Source: Monocercomonoides exilis
Lineage: Eukaryota > Preaxostyla > Oxymonadida > Polymastigidae
Direction: 5' to 3'
Length of the DNA stretch: 64,000 nucleotides
Assembly: GCA_001643675.2 (NCBI GenBank)
Contig: LSRY02000030.1
Location: forward strand, 420,501-484,500
In this document: piece by piece, positions 1 through 13,400 of the stretch
Layout: every line of letters starts with the position of its first letter
Position numbering within the stretch: position 1 is the first letter of the stretch
Translations under genes and position numbers: made by a program
Notes under the pieces: generated by a model
The model's input: only the letters and a program-made list of their open reading frames with translations
Told to the model about the DNA's origin: nothing
Databases searched by the model: none

Positions 1-1419
1 TTGAAAGTTAGAGGATGAGAAAAAGTGAATCATGCTAAATATTCTCTGGGGAAAAAAAAAGAGCAACAGAAAGGCATGTTAATTGGAGAAAATTCCGAGG
101 ATACCAGAAATTGAGGTTTGTATCTTTCATTTGGATTCTGCATGTCTTTATTTATTTTGATCTGAAACCTTGTTGATGCCAGGTTCAAATTCAGAAAAGC
201 GAAACATCACTGTATTTTGAAAAGAAGAGAATGGGTCTCTCTCTTTTTTTTTTTTTGAAGGACAGATTGTTCAACAGATAATCATGCTGAAGAGAAGAAG
301 ATAATTGCTGAAAGAGAAATCGGCTGTGGGGATACAAGAAGCTCACTGAAAAGGGTATGAAATATTCGTGAAATTATTTGAGCTATTTTGAGGCTTTTGT
401 GCTTCATTCAAAATTCGAATATTTGATTGAACAGTTCATTGACGACAGAAGGATTACCAATGAAGAATATGGAAGAGTGTGCTGTTTTCTGTTTCATAAT
501 TTTTGAGTGAATTTATTTTTCTTTAGAGTTTTTCCTTTTTCCTTTTGTTATTTAAAACATTTGCTGGAAAATGACCAAATCCATTTTTGAATTAATCTTT
601 GCTTGGATAATTCATGGCTTATTGTTTTCATTGTTTATCTTGTTGTCACGCTCTGAGCACAGCTTTGTTTAATGTTTACGACACCAAATATCTTTCTCTT
701 TTGTTTGACGATTTTGGAATTCCTGAAAATGAAAAAGCCAAGTCAGCTCAAAGAGCTTCAAACAATTTCAAAAAAGCAGAAGAACCGATTATTTTTCCTC
801 CTGTTTCTATTCCTGTTCCGATTCGCATCCACGCACATCATTTGAAAGAAATGATTCAAATCCAAAAAATACTTCAGAAGATACCGCCTTCATATCTCCA
901 TTGGATTTATTTGGTGCCAAGGATTTGAGAAAGCGAAGATCAAACAATTTCAATTTTCCGAGTTTGTGATTCAACAGGCTTTTTGATTTTTTGCTCTTTG
1001 CTTCAAACAGATGATTTGGAAACATTTTTTATTATTGTTCAGGATGATGTTCTTTCTGATGCGCACTTGTTTTGAATGAGGTGCTGATTTCCTTTCATTC
1101 TCTAAAAAAGCAAGATAAGCTGCCCCTTAAACTCTCTCGCAACTCGTTCTCTTGAATGATTTCCAGTGAAATTGGAAATAGCAAACAATGAATTACTCCT
1201 ATTTAAATAATTCATTTTGTGTTTTCAAAACAAATTATCAAAGTTCTTCATTTTTTTCATTTTTAATTTTTGATCTTGGTTTTTTATTGTTATGGTTTGA
1301 TCGATTTGTTCGATTTTTTTGAAGTTGTTATTTCCAGGACCAGCTCGCTGCTCGTCTTCCAAACAGCAACAATTTGATAGAGAAATTGTCTGAGAATCCA
1401 TATTAATCAGAAAGAACAT
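1..1419. other. Upstream intergenic region, no supported gene
   Basis: AT-rich DNA upstream of the first giant surface-protein gene. It has T-rich stretches (for example near 241-257 and 515-560) and several short open frames, the longest being 104 codons at 614-928. None has a recognisable domain, signal peptide or family resemblance. GT/AG pairs that could be introns of an upstream gene occur around 355-530, but I could not assemble a convincing exon chain. The promoter of the gene at 1420 must lie here, but I see no motif that identifies it. Confidence 0.5.
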
Positions 1420-4400
1420 ATGGGCGGAAGCTATTTCTCGTTTTGTTTGATTACATTAATTTTCATCCTGGATTGGTCGGTTCAGCTGGATTTTGATGAA
1501 ACAACCGCAAGACAAGTTTCATGCATTCATGGGTACTCCTGCCGTTCACTTTCTCAACTGGGTGATGAGAATATTGCCTGCAACAAAAAAGATAGCGCAA
1601 TTTCAAGATTGTTTCACAAAAGACAATATTCCTCAGCTCAAAGACATTGCAGCATTCAGTTTCACTTGGATTTGGTCAATGCGTCTCTTTCGGCCTCTGA
1701 AGTGATTTTTCTTCAAAACACATCGACGCTCATGCAAATCGACAAGTTCAGCATTGTTTATTTGTCTGGCTGCACCTTCATTCAGAAAGGAAGAAATGCT
1801 ATTTCAACAGTTCATTCAAGTTTTGGCAAAGTGTTATTTTCAAATATTTCAGCAAATAACGAGCACTGCCAAGGATTGCTGACTCCTCTGACAACTTCGC
1901 CCAGTTCAGACAATTCGTTTTCTCCCGATGGATTCGTTGGCGTGACAAAATCAAGCTTTTGCAGTGTTTCTCTTCGTTGCAGGCCGTTCATTGCTTGTTC
2001 AGCGATGCATCAAATCAGCTTATCGTCTTCGATTCTTTGCAACATATCGACAACTCAAGCAGGAACCGGGGTTCAAACAAATGAAAATGGGCCTCAGTGT
2101 ATCAGCACGATTTATTCTTGCGTTTTCGAGACAGTCAGCGGTGTTTACACAAATGGAATCGCGCCAGGCGTGGAAGGACTTGGGCTTGAGTTGTTCAACA
2201 ACACACATCAAAAATGCAAAAACGAAATGACAAAGGGGGTGCGCAGAACAGAAGCGATTGACACCACCATATCATATGAGGAATTTGCAAATATGACAAC
2301 CCCAATACCAGAAGGAAAAATTGGTATACATGGAAATGAACCAGATATTTGTGGAAGTTGTATATTAATGTTCAATAATATTAATGCATCATTAAAAATA
2401 TCTCATTCAACTTTTTGTAACTGTTCTGCTTCATATATTGGTGGAGCATTATCAACCTATCTTATTGGATCTTTGATTATTTCGAATTGTTCATTCAACA
2501 ATTGCAAATCAGCTTCATTTGGTGGAGCTGTTTTTGCAAGAGCAATTCGGCAATGCTACTCTTTTTCTGATTCAGAAATAGATAATTGTGCATCAGGTAC
2601 TGGAGGAGGAATAGTTGTTTATGATGGAGTTCAACAAAATACAGATTGTGTTGAAGCGTCTGAAGATGGCAAAAAATTCATGTGCCACAACAGCAGTTTT
2701 ATCGTTAGCTCAACAGCAAATTATGGAGGCGGCATTTCTTTATTTGGTTCAGTTACAGAAATGTTTCTCATGAAAAGTTGTTTTTTCTCATGTTGTACTG
2801 CCAAGAACAATGCAAAGGGGGGAGGGATATATGTGAAAATTGACAATCATAGAACAACAGATCCGAAAATATTTTTCTTTTGTTTTTTTGCAAATAACAT
2901 GGCAGGAACAGAGACCGGAGGAAAAGATGTATTTTTGAACGATACAAATGGAAAATGTGTGAATGAATCTCCGTTTGTGTGGTCATGCACGCTCACTGAT
3001 GGAGGATCGCAACTCATTCATTGCAATGCAAGCTGCCATGCGAATGATGAATGGCTGCCGTATGGGGTCAGCTCAAGGATTGTGGAGGAAGAGAATGGGG
3101 AAGACAGTGATTTGTGCGGATGCTTTTCGAACGAAGTGTGCCAGACAATGAAGCATGCGATAGAAAACAGCATGACGACTCAGAGCTGCGCAATCACAAT
3201 GCTTTCTCATGTGCACACATTGTTTGCAACTGATGGGGTGGCAGTGAACTCGAAGAAAGCAGTTGTGAGAGGGGAAGGTGAGGAGTCGACATCTCTTGAA
3301 GTCAGCCAGATCGATGCGATGCGAAGTCTTTTTGAAGTGACAAGTGGCTCACTGACAGTGGAGTTGCTCCACATTGCTTTTGCCTCTGATCCAAAGTCAT
3401 CTCTTGCGAGAGTGAGCGAAAATGAAGGAGAATTGATTCTGACGAGCTTGGAAATCGATTCTGGAAGCGAGTCATTGGGAAGAGAGTTTGAGAGTCCGCT
3501 GGTGGTGATGGCTGGAGGTCATTTGATTGTGTCTGACAGCAAAATCAGATTCTTCAAGCTCACTGAATGTTCGCTGCTGACCATGCCAGTTGGATCGTAT
3601 GTCCAGATGAGCAATACGACGATTGCAAATATCACGCGGAGTCAGGGAAGTGGGAGTGTGTTGGAGCACACTTTTGGGGAAAGAGAATGGCTTCGGATGG
3701 ATGGATGCATTGTTGAGAACTGCAGAAGCAAGGATGATGGAGGATGCTTCAAGATCGATGTTGGTGAAGAGAATGGGATTGAGCTTCGGAATTCGAGTGC
3801 AACAAATTGTGCGTGCTCGACTGAAAACGGAAAGGGGGGATGGCTGTGTGCAGGAACAGTCAAACTGAGCACTCAGATGGTGATTGGCGGAATGAAGTTT
3901 TCAGGCTGTGAAGGGTGGAAAGGGAAGTGCGTGTTTGTGGAAGCGCCAGAGCTTGCAAGGATTGTCAGCAAAGCCTCGTTCAACTTCAGCATTGATGGGA
4001 TGAGTGATGAAGATCTGATGGGATATGAAGGAGGGAACCGAGGATTTGATGTGTGCTTGTGGGTGTATTTTGTCGATGTTGTGTCGCCTGGGTATGTTGG
4101 AGGAGGCACAGCGCATGATTTCTCAGGATGTGGGGTTGAGAGATATCCATGCAGCACAATAAGCAAATTGGTGAATGTGAGGCATCGTGGAATTCCGAAG
4201 GCAATTGTTATCTGCGCTCCATTTGAATGTACAGAGCCAGTGGCAATGAACACAGATGAATGGGATGTCAGAAGCGAGACGAATGAGAGTTTTATCGATA
4301 TTGGGTTTGGTGGAGATGCTTCTTCGGAAGGACTGATTGAGACGAGTGTGAGATGCAGTTTCAGAGACATTTCATTTGAAGCAGTTGCAAAGCGTGAAGA

Positions 4401-7400
4401 TTCGCACACAAGTGTGTTCATATGTGCTGATAGCGCGTTGACGCTGACACGCATTTCTGTGAAGGCCAAGGAAGAAGGGGGAGAATTGAACTATGGGGTG
4501 GTGTTTGGAAAGAAAGGAGTGATCTGCATCTCTTCTTTTTCGATCAAAAATGTTCAATTCGCTTCAGCAGCAATGTTTGGTGTCAGTGGGGAGAATGCTC
4601 ATTGCCGGGTGGAAGGCATTTCATGCTTGGAGTGCAGTGTGAGTGGAGAAAGAAATTTGATAGAAATTGGCGAAGGGGCATGCTTCTCGATGAACGATTC
4701 GAGCATTGGAACAGAGACGATTATTGAAAACAGCGGAATAGCAGTTGAGGAAGGAAAAGAGGTGGAAATGAGAAATGTCTCAGTGAAGGGTATTCGCAGG
4801 AGGAAAGGAGATGGAGGAGGATTGCGAGCGAGAAGCCACAACAACGTGATGCCATCCTCATCGATCATTGTTGATAGCTGCAGCTTTGAGGAATGCGAGG
4901 TGAATGAGGGAGGCAAAGGAGGTGGGGGGATGTGGATATCTGCTGGACCACCTTCAGTTGTGAGAGTTAGTTCATGCTCATTTCTTTCATGCACAGCCCC
5001 ATTTGATGAGTCAGTGGGATTTGGTGGAGGGATTTTCTTTTCTTTGACAAGTCCGACAACAGACTATGTGATAAGTGGGCCAATCTTTACAGCAGATCAG
5101 AAGAACCGTGCGAGATATGGAACGGACTTGTTTGTGGAGTCAGAGAAACTGGGTGTCAGCACAACGAATACAACGCTTCCCTTTTTGAAAGACATGCCTC
5201 TTGATGATGTGAATTCGATGTGTGGGTATGATGGGGATGACAAGACGAATGTGATTTCTCTGTTGTATTTTATCTTCGATGTGGGGGATACCATTCACGT
5301 CTCTTCTGCAGCAGGGCTGGATGTTGCACCGTGTGGGTTTGCTGCATATCCGTGCAAAACAATTCAGAAATCTCTCCAGCGGCAGGAAGGGAGTTCCAAG
5401 AGCATGATGCTTCATGGTGATTATGAATTGTTGGAAGATGTGCTGCTGTGTGAGGAGGGAAGAGTTGAAATGAAAGGAACAGAAGGAAGGAGCATTGTGA
5501 ATGTGAAAGGAGGCGATACAGCATCAGTGGGGGTTATCACATTGGCAGAAAGTGAAGGAGTGGAGTCAATGATTGCGTTGCTCTCATTCAGGGTTGGAGG
5601 GAGTGTAAAGCAGCACATAACCTTGATGTCACAAGAATCAGCTGGGAGTCTTCGAGTGAGTTTATGTGATTTTGCCCAACAGCCAGGAGAAGCAATTGTT
5701 GGCTATTCGCTGTTGAGGTGCATGAATGGGCAAGTGGAGATGAAGAGTGTGGAGATCAGAAGTGTTCGATTCAGCATGTCGCAGATCATCATATGCGAGC
5801 AGAATGCGATTGCTTTGTTGGAGAACGTTTCTGTGCAAAACACATCAACCACATCATCTGATGGGCTTGTCAAACTGGGTTCGATGTCTGTGGCAATGTC
5901 AATGAAGCGTTGCACATTTGAATCCCAAGCAGAGAAGTTGAGCTGTGTTGTTGTGAGATGTGAAAGCGCAAAGACTGTTGAGCTGGAGAATTGCACATTT
6001 AGCAACTATTCTGAGCACAATGGAAATGGAAGTGCAGTTGAATGCAAAGTGAGGGCAGGGAGCAGGGTGATGATTGTGGGAGGGAAGGCAAGCCATTGCG
6101 GATGCATTGGAGGATTTGGAGGAGGGATATTTGCACATGTGGAAATGGATGGGAAGTTTGGAGTTGGGAATTCGAGTGAAGAGATCACAGAGATGGCAAA
6201 TTGCCGAGCCGAAGCACAATCTCGAAGAGGAGGATTTGGAGGAGGGATAAGTGTGAGTGTGGATGAAGGATTCAGCTTATTTGCGATTGAGAATGTGGGC
6301 TTTTCTGAGTGCTCGGCATCGCAAAATGGGAAGAATGTATTTGTTGAGGCGTGGAATCTGAGCAAAGCAGTGACTGTGCAGACGTTGAATTTTGGATTTA
6401 ATACGGCAGTTGGAAGTGCAGATTTGGGTGAGTTGTGTGGGTTTGAGAACGAAAATGCGTTGTGTCCAATTCCTCTGGCGTTGTTTTTCAGAAAATTTTC
6501 TGGGCGGTGCTATGTGGGAGGAGGTGGAGTGGACTATCGGTTATGTGGGTATCAGGACTATCCATGCCAGACAATAGGATATGCAGGGGCTTCAAAATTC
6601 AACTCATCCGCAGCCAGCATTATTTTGCAGTCGACATTCACATTCAGAGACCAACTTCTGTTTGACTCACAGGATTATGAGATATTTGGGGAAGAAAATG
6701 CCACGATGATGAATGTGGCTGGTGGAGAGGGTGAGAAGGAAGAAGGGCTCATCGAGGTGAGGCGAACAGTTGGGGTTGGGCAAATCACTTTCAGGCATCC
6801 AGCATCGTTGGGATCAAATCGAAGCAGCCTGATGCTGTGTGATGGAGGAACGCTGAATGTTGTTGACTGCTCATGTGAGCTCAACTCAGGATCAGGGCTG
6901 GACTGTTCGTTCAGCTATTTTGTGTGCAAAGGAGGGCAATTGGGGATTGAGCGGTTTGAAACGAAGAATATCAAATTTGGCTTTGTTCCTTTGATGGTTG
7001 TTCGCAAAAGCGAGAGCATCGAAGCAAGAGTGTTGATGAGAAGTGTGAGCTTGGAGAATGTGTCAACGAAAAGCGAAGCAGGCGTTGTTGAAGTTGATGG
7101 TGCAGATAAGTTTGAGATGAATAATTGTTCAGCGAGTGCATCGACATGTGAGAGCTGTTCACTTGTTTCTGTTGCGAGGGTGAAAACGATGATGATGGGA
7201 AACAGCACAATGAGTGACTTTCAGCGGACAAATGGGTTTGGAGGAGTTGTTGTTGCGGTTGTGGAAGAAGGCGAAAAGACGATGATTGAAAAGTGCACGT
7301 TTGAAGGATGCAGCATTGAGGCAGCAAATATGAAAGGGGGTGTTGGTTATGTGAGTGTTGGAGGGGGAGGTGAAGTTGTGTTTGACTCAAACACCATCAG

Positions 7401-10400
7401 CAACAACAGTGTGGATGGAGAAACGGGGTTTGGAGGAGGGTTGCATGTTGAGCTGGAAGCAAGTGAGGTGAAATACTCATTCAAAAAAGATGAGTTTGAA
7501 GGGAACGAGGCAAAGAAGGGGAAGCATCTTTATCTGATCTGCCCATTGCCAAGGGAGACTGTTGATCCGTTGAGATTTGATTCTTCGTTCAGGGAAGACA
7601 TGAGAAATGAAGATGTGTGGGTGAAGAGCGGAGGCGATGGTCCAGCGGTGGATGAGACACTGAAGAAATATCTGTTTGCATCGAGTGAGGAGATAATGTT
7701 TGTGGACGATGCAACGGGGGATGATCGGGAAACGTGTGGAACAGTACTGTATCCGTGCAAGACTGTGGACGATGGGTTTTTGAAGATGAAGAGCAACCAG
7801 ACCACGATCCACGTTGTTGGGGCAGCTGTGCTTGGAGGAAGAATAGATCGAAATGGGACATCGCTCACTGTGCGAGGAGCAGCAGAGACATCCACGATTG
7901 ATGTTGAAGATGGAGGATGCATTGTTCTGAAAAAAGGAAAAGGAACAACAACACTCACATTGAGTTCGCTGAGAGTTATTCTCCCGGGCAGAGCAACAGA
8001 ACAATCGCTTGTGGCTGTGAGTGTGGGAAGGATGACGATTCGGGACTCGAATGTGGAAGGGAAAGAGGCGAATGGAAAAGAAACAGACATGTGGGTTGGG
8101 ATTGCCGAAGGAGGGGAGATGCAACTGGTGAATGTGAGTGTGAAGGATGTTGTGGAAAGGGGGAAGAAGGGAGTGGTTCTGATGAAGGGAGGGGAGCTGT
8201 ATTGTGAAGCGTTGAAATTGAAGGAGATCTCAGCAGATGGAGAGGGGCTTATATGGGTGGGAGAGGATGCAGATGCATCGTTGAATCACTTTGCAGCAGA
8301 AAATTGCGAAGTGGGCAGTGGCTCGATTGTTTGCTTGAAAGGGGTGGGGGGGATGTGTTCTGTGAGTGAAAGCAGATTTGAGAACTGTTCGAAACTTCAT
8401 GGAGATGGAGGAGCAATTTGGTGTGAGATTGGAAAAGGAAAGATGACGATGAATGGAACAGTGTTTGATTCGTGCTCAGTCGATGCTTTGAATGGCTATG
8501 GAGGAGCAGTGTATATGAAGGATGTTGGAAACACGAATCATGACTTTGTGTTTTCAGATCTGAACTTCATGGGAAATGGTGCCTTTGTGGGGAAAGATAT
8601 GTTTGTGATGGCGAACAGTCTGAATGAATCGATTGCTCCATCAAAATTCATTTTTGAGTATTTTGACGATGTGGGCAGTGTGATTGCAGATCTGAAGGGG
8701 ATGGATGCAGACTTGTTCAGTGGTGAGCCGATTGATCTTTTGCTGCTTTTGAAGGAAGCTCAACTGAGCACTGTTCACATCTCTTCTGAGGGAATGGACA
8801 TTCTGGGATGTGGAATGGAAGAGCATCCGTGCGCCTCTTTTTGGCGAGCATATAGAAATCTGAATGCATTGGAGAGAAACAGAAATGTTGTTGTTTATGA
8901 ATCGACAATGGTTGACAATCATTTTGACGTTTCATCGTTGTGTGTGAAGTCAAAGCAAGACGACCAATATGCAATGGTTGCGATGAAAGAAAACATCACA
9001 GAAACAAAGGATGAATGGATATTCTTGAATGAAGAGGAAGCACGGTTCGAGAGGATAATGCTCGCTGTTCCATCGCGTTTCAGCAGCAACATCGAGACTC
9101 TGATACTGTCGAGACCAGAAAGTGGGAGCATGACCTTGCTGAGCTGTTCATTTGGAAGCATCAACTCCACCAACAATCCAGTGGAGTTCAACCTGATTCG
9201 ATCTGAAAGTGGGCTGGTGTCTGTTGATGGGTGCTCAGTTGACATCCGTTTGTTTGCAAGAGTTCCATTTGAGTTTCATTCGTCAGTGAGTTTGAATGGA
9301 TTGAATGCGACAAATATTCAAGTGTCTTCGAGCACAACAGGAGGAGCCATGCATGTTGTTCTGATGAGCAGAGAAATGTTCAATGTTAACAGAACAAATG
9401 TTGTGAACTGCAGCTGCTCCACAACTTTGGGGAGAGGTGGAGGACTGTATGTGGACTGCTCACAGTCACAGGCTGACACACCTATTAGCTTCTGTGAAGG
9501 AGTTGCAATACAAAAGAATGAAGCGTTTATTGGTTCGGATTTGTTTGTTGCTTCATTTGATTTGAACAAGACTGTCACCCCAACAACCCTTATGTTTTCA
9601 TTTGATGATGCGAAACACTCGCCAACGATGTTTTGTGGAAGTGACAAAGAGCACACCGACACGGATCTTTTCCGCTTTTTGGAGGGGTTCAGAAATGCAA
9701 AGGTGTTTGTATCTTCAAATGGTTACGATGTGATGAGGTGTGGAAGCGAAGAAGATCCGTGCCAGACTTTGTGGAAAGGAATGGGGCAGATTGAAACAGG
9801 GTCTGAGCAGAAAAAACTTTTGATTGATGGTTCGATAGAAATGGCAAACAGATACGACTTTTCAAACTTTGTGTTTGAGCCTCCGTGTGATGCTGTTGAG
9901 GAGCACAAGCGATCGGTGCTGCAGATTGTTAACCATCATGATGGAGAAGAAATATTGGGGATGAATGAAAGGAATATTTCTTTCAACAAGATAGACATGG
10001 AAGTTTTCGAAGATGTCTGGAACAGGGCTGGAGGAGTGTTTGTGAGCGAAAATGGAGTGCTTTCGTTCAGTGATTGCTCACTCAAGTCAATTGTCAGTGC
10101 AGAAAAGCAGATAGAAATATGTTTTGTTCAACTCAAGAGTGGAGTGCTTGATGCAGAAAAGTTGATCATTGAAAGCATGAGAATGAAGCAATCGATTGTT
10201 ATGATTGAAGTGGGAAGCAATGCATATCTCAAAGATATTGAAGTGAAGTCCTGCATGCTTGTGGAAGGGTGTGTTGTTCAGATCGTTCACAAAGTGGCAG
10301 AGACGAAAAATGGAGATGGCTCCGTGATTGAAGTGAATGGAAGTGTGTTTGGGTCAATAACAAGAAGCGGGATGGGATCAAGTGTGCTGGAAAGTGGGGA

Positions 10401-13400
10401 TAACTGCGAGGTGTTGATGAAAGCAAACAACAGTGTTTTCGAGCTTTGCCGATCGAGCGAGTCAAGAAGAGGAGGGGTGATGTGCTTTGAGCTGAACAAC
10501 GAAGGTTCGTTTGTGATGAGCAATTCGAAGGTGATGCAGTGTGGGTGTTCGACAGAAAGCGGGCGAGGGGGTGGCATGTATTTGAGTTCGCATCTGAGTG
10601 GCAAGCTTTTATTTCTATTCCAGGGGATGAAATTTGAAGGAAATGTGGCAGAGACAGGGAAGGATATTTTTGTTGAGTGCACGAACATATCGGAACAGGT
10701 TAACGAAAGCCAGTTCCGAATGGATTTGCGGGAGGGGGTCTTCAACAGGATTGGGGCGATCTATGGGATTGATCTGCTCCACTCTGAGCCAGTGGATCTG
10801 ATCTCGTTCATCACAGTTTATCAATCGTCGATCATATTTGTGAATGGGAAGGATGGAAAAGGGAGAAACGACCGGCAGTGCGGGAGCTCTCGCGAGCCGT
10901 GCATGAGCATTGGATATGGATTTGACCATCTGGTGTTTGAGGATATTGTGCTGTTGGTGATCGATGGAGAGGGTGTTATTGAGAAAGAGCTGGATCTGGA
11001 TGAGATCAGTGTTCAATCTCGCTCGAGAAGCACATCCAAGATATCCTTTGACGCAAGAATAAGCGCATCACGCGAGTATCTTCTTCAAACAAAGGAACAT
11101 GTGGAGCTTTCTTATTTGGAGTTCTTGTATCCATCCAGAGGCGCATTCTGCCACAACGCTTTTCTCTGCTCGTCCAGCGGCTCGATCGTGATATCTTCGT
11201 GTATCTTTCACTCAGATGATGATGCTGGATCGTGTTCAATTTCAGAAGTGATGAGATTGGCAAACTGCAATTGCACAGTTGAGCACTGCAGCATAGAGAA
11301 CATCATTTGTGAGAAAATATGTCAGTGCGAAAATGCAGAAGTGAGCATAAGTGATCTTCGATTGAATCATATTGACACAAAGAGTTGCTTTTGTTTCAGC
11401 GGAGATCAGCCAAATTCTGTTCTGATAAAGGAATTGGTAGTTGAGAATACTGTTTGCAGAGGAAACATGCTTTTATTTTGCGATGATTCATATGCAGAGA
11501 GCGGACAATTCATTCAAGAAAATATTGTTTTATCGCTGTGTCGATTCAAAAACATTTCAATGGAAGGGTCAAATGGATCTGTTTTGATGATGAACTCACA
11601 CTCTCACACTTTCAGCATGGCAAATTGTTCGTTTTCAGAATGCCGAACGAGTGTCGAAAAGGGGGCACTTGCCACATTTTCTGGTGTATCATCGGTCTTA
11701 ATTGATTCGTGTGTTTTTGAAGGGCAGACAATGACAAATTGCAACGAATTGGCTTCATCAAGAGAGATTTGTCACTGGAACGGATCATTGGTGGATATGT
11801 GCAACAGTTCAGGAACTTTTGAAGACACAACGATTTCGAAAGGCAATTTTGGAGGAATGACGATATTTGGAGGGGATGTGACGATAAGTGAAAGTGAGTT
11901 TGTGCTCAACAACCCCTCTATTGAGGGATATCCATCAGCTCGAAGGAATGTGATTTGTGAAGGGAATGGGGAGTTGGATGTTGTGAGTGTGAAAGGGGGA
12001 GATGGAATGTTGCCAAATACATCATTGTGGATATTGGATGAGAGATGCGAATTGGGAGGGATAGCAACTGAAAGAGGATCATCATTTTTCATCCCCATTT
12101 TGGAAGAGGTGAAGAACACAACACAGCCAAATGGGGATGTGGAGTTGATGATTGTGGGAAAGCTGCTTCTGCCATGTGATTTGTCGGTGAAGATGAGCAT
12201 GAAAAATGGGGATGAAGAGGAGATTGTGAGAAAGGGGATTGAAGAAGAAGGGTTTGTGTCAGAGAATGAGATTCACGCATTCATTTCATGTTCAGAACTG
12301 GAGAAAGTGAGAGAAGAGACAGAAGTGAGTGTGTGGATTGTGTTTGGAAAAGCTGATTCCCTTTCATCAACAGAGCCATATATCCTGAAGAACAGGAGTG
12401 AAAGTGCTGGAAAAGGAGATGAAAAACTTGTTAAAGGAGAGAAAGAAGGAAAGTCTCATTGGTTGTTGATTGTTATTGTGCTTGTTGTGATATTATCGAT
12501 TATTCTTGTTATTGCTGTTGTTCTGGCTGTTCGGTGGAGAAAGCAAAAGAGAAGAACGAAGGAATTAGAAGAGATTGTGAATGATACAGTGAGGAAGGAT
12601 CCGAAGGCATTCGAGATGGTGACGATGGAGATGTCTCCAGAGGAGCAGTGGAGGAGAGCAGAGAGGGAGGCAGAAAAGAAGAATGAAGAAAGGATAAAGA
12701 AAAGAATATATGAGACGAATATGGAACATTCAGAGTCATCAGAGCATCTTCTGTCAGAGAGCGGATCAACTGAATACATATTGGGAAGAGGCTCAGACAA
12801 GATTCCTCAATGGATGTTGGAGAAAGTTGATGAGAATGAGGAGGAAGAAGAGACAAGAAAGAGAATACCATCACCATCGATCTCATCCACTTCAACAACT
12901 GATTCAGACTCAACTTTTGTTCGATCAGAGAGTCTGTGTCCAACCACCTCATCGATGTCGAATCTGGTGGATGCGATGGCCTGCTCGTCTCCTCATGAGA
13001 AGCTGATTGTGGACTTGAGGGATTCACTGTTCATGTTGTTGCATGGGCTGAACAAGACAAAGGAGATGGCGATTGGGACTCTGCAGGAGAGGGAGCAGAC
13101 AGCTGCTCAGATCCTGTTCTGGGTGGCCAATCTCGCACTCCACTCCTTTGATGAGATGGAAAATGGATTATCTTCTCTTTCCACTCTGAGCCCTCATATT
13201 GTTCTATTTTCTGAGCACATGGTGATCTGCATTGTGATGCACTCCGACTTCTCATCTGATGATGATTCAGACTCATCATCCATATCTTCATCAACTGTTG
13301 TGACATCTGCCAGTGATGATGATAGCGAATACTCTCTTCCTTCATCAGCGTTTGAGGATGATGAATACAACAGAAAAGAGTGTTTGAGGTGGATGGCGCC

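Noticed and set aside
614-928. 104-codon open frame upstream of the first surface gene
   Set aside because: No start context, domain, homology or splice support. Its length is within chance expectation for AT-rich DNA.
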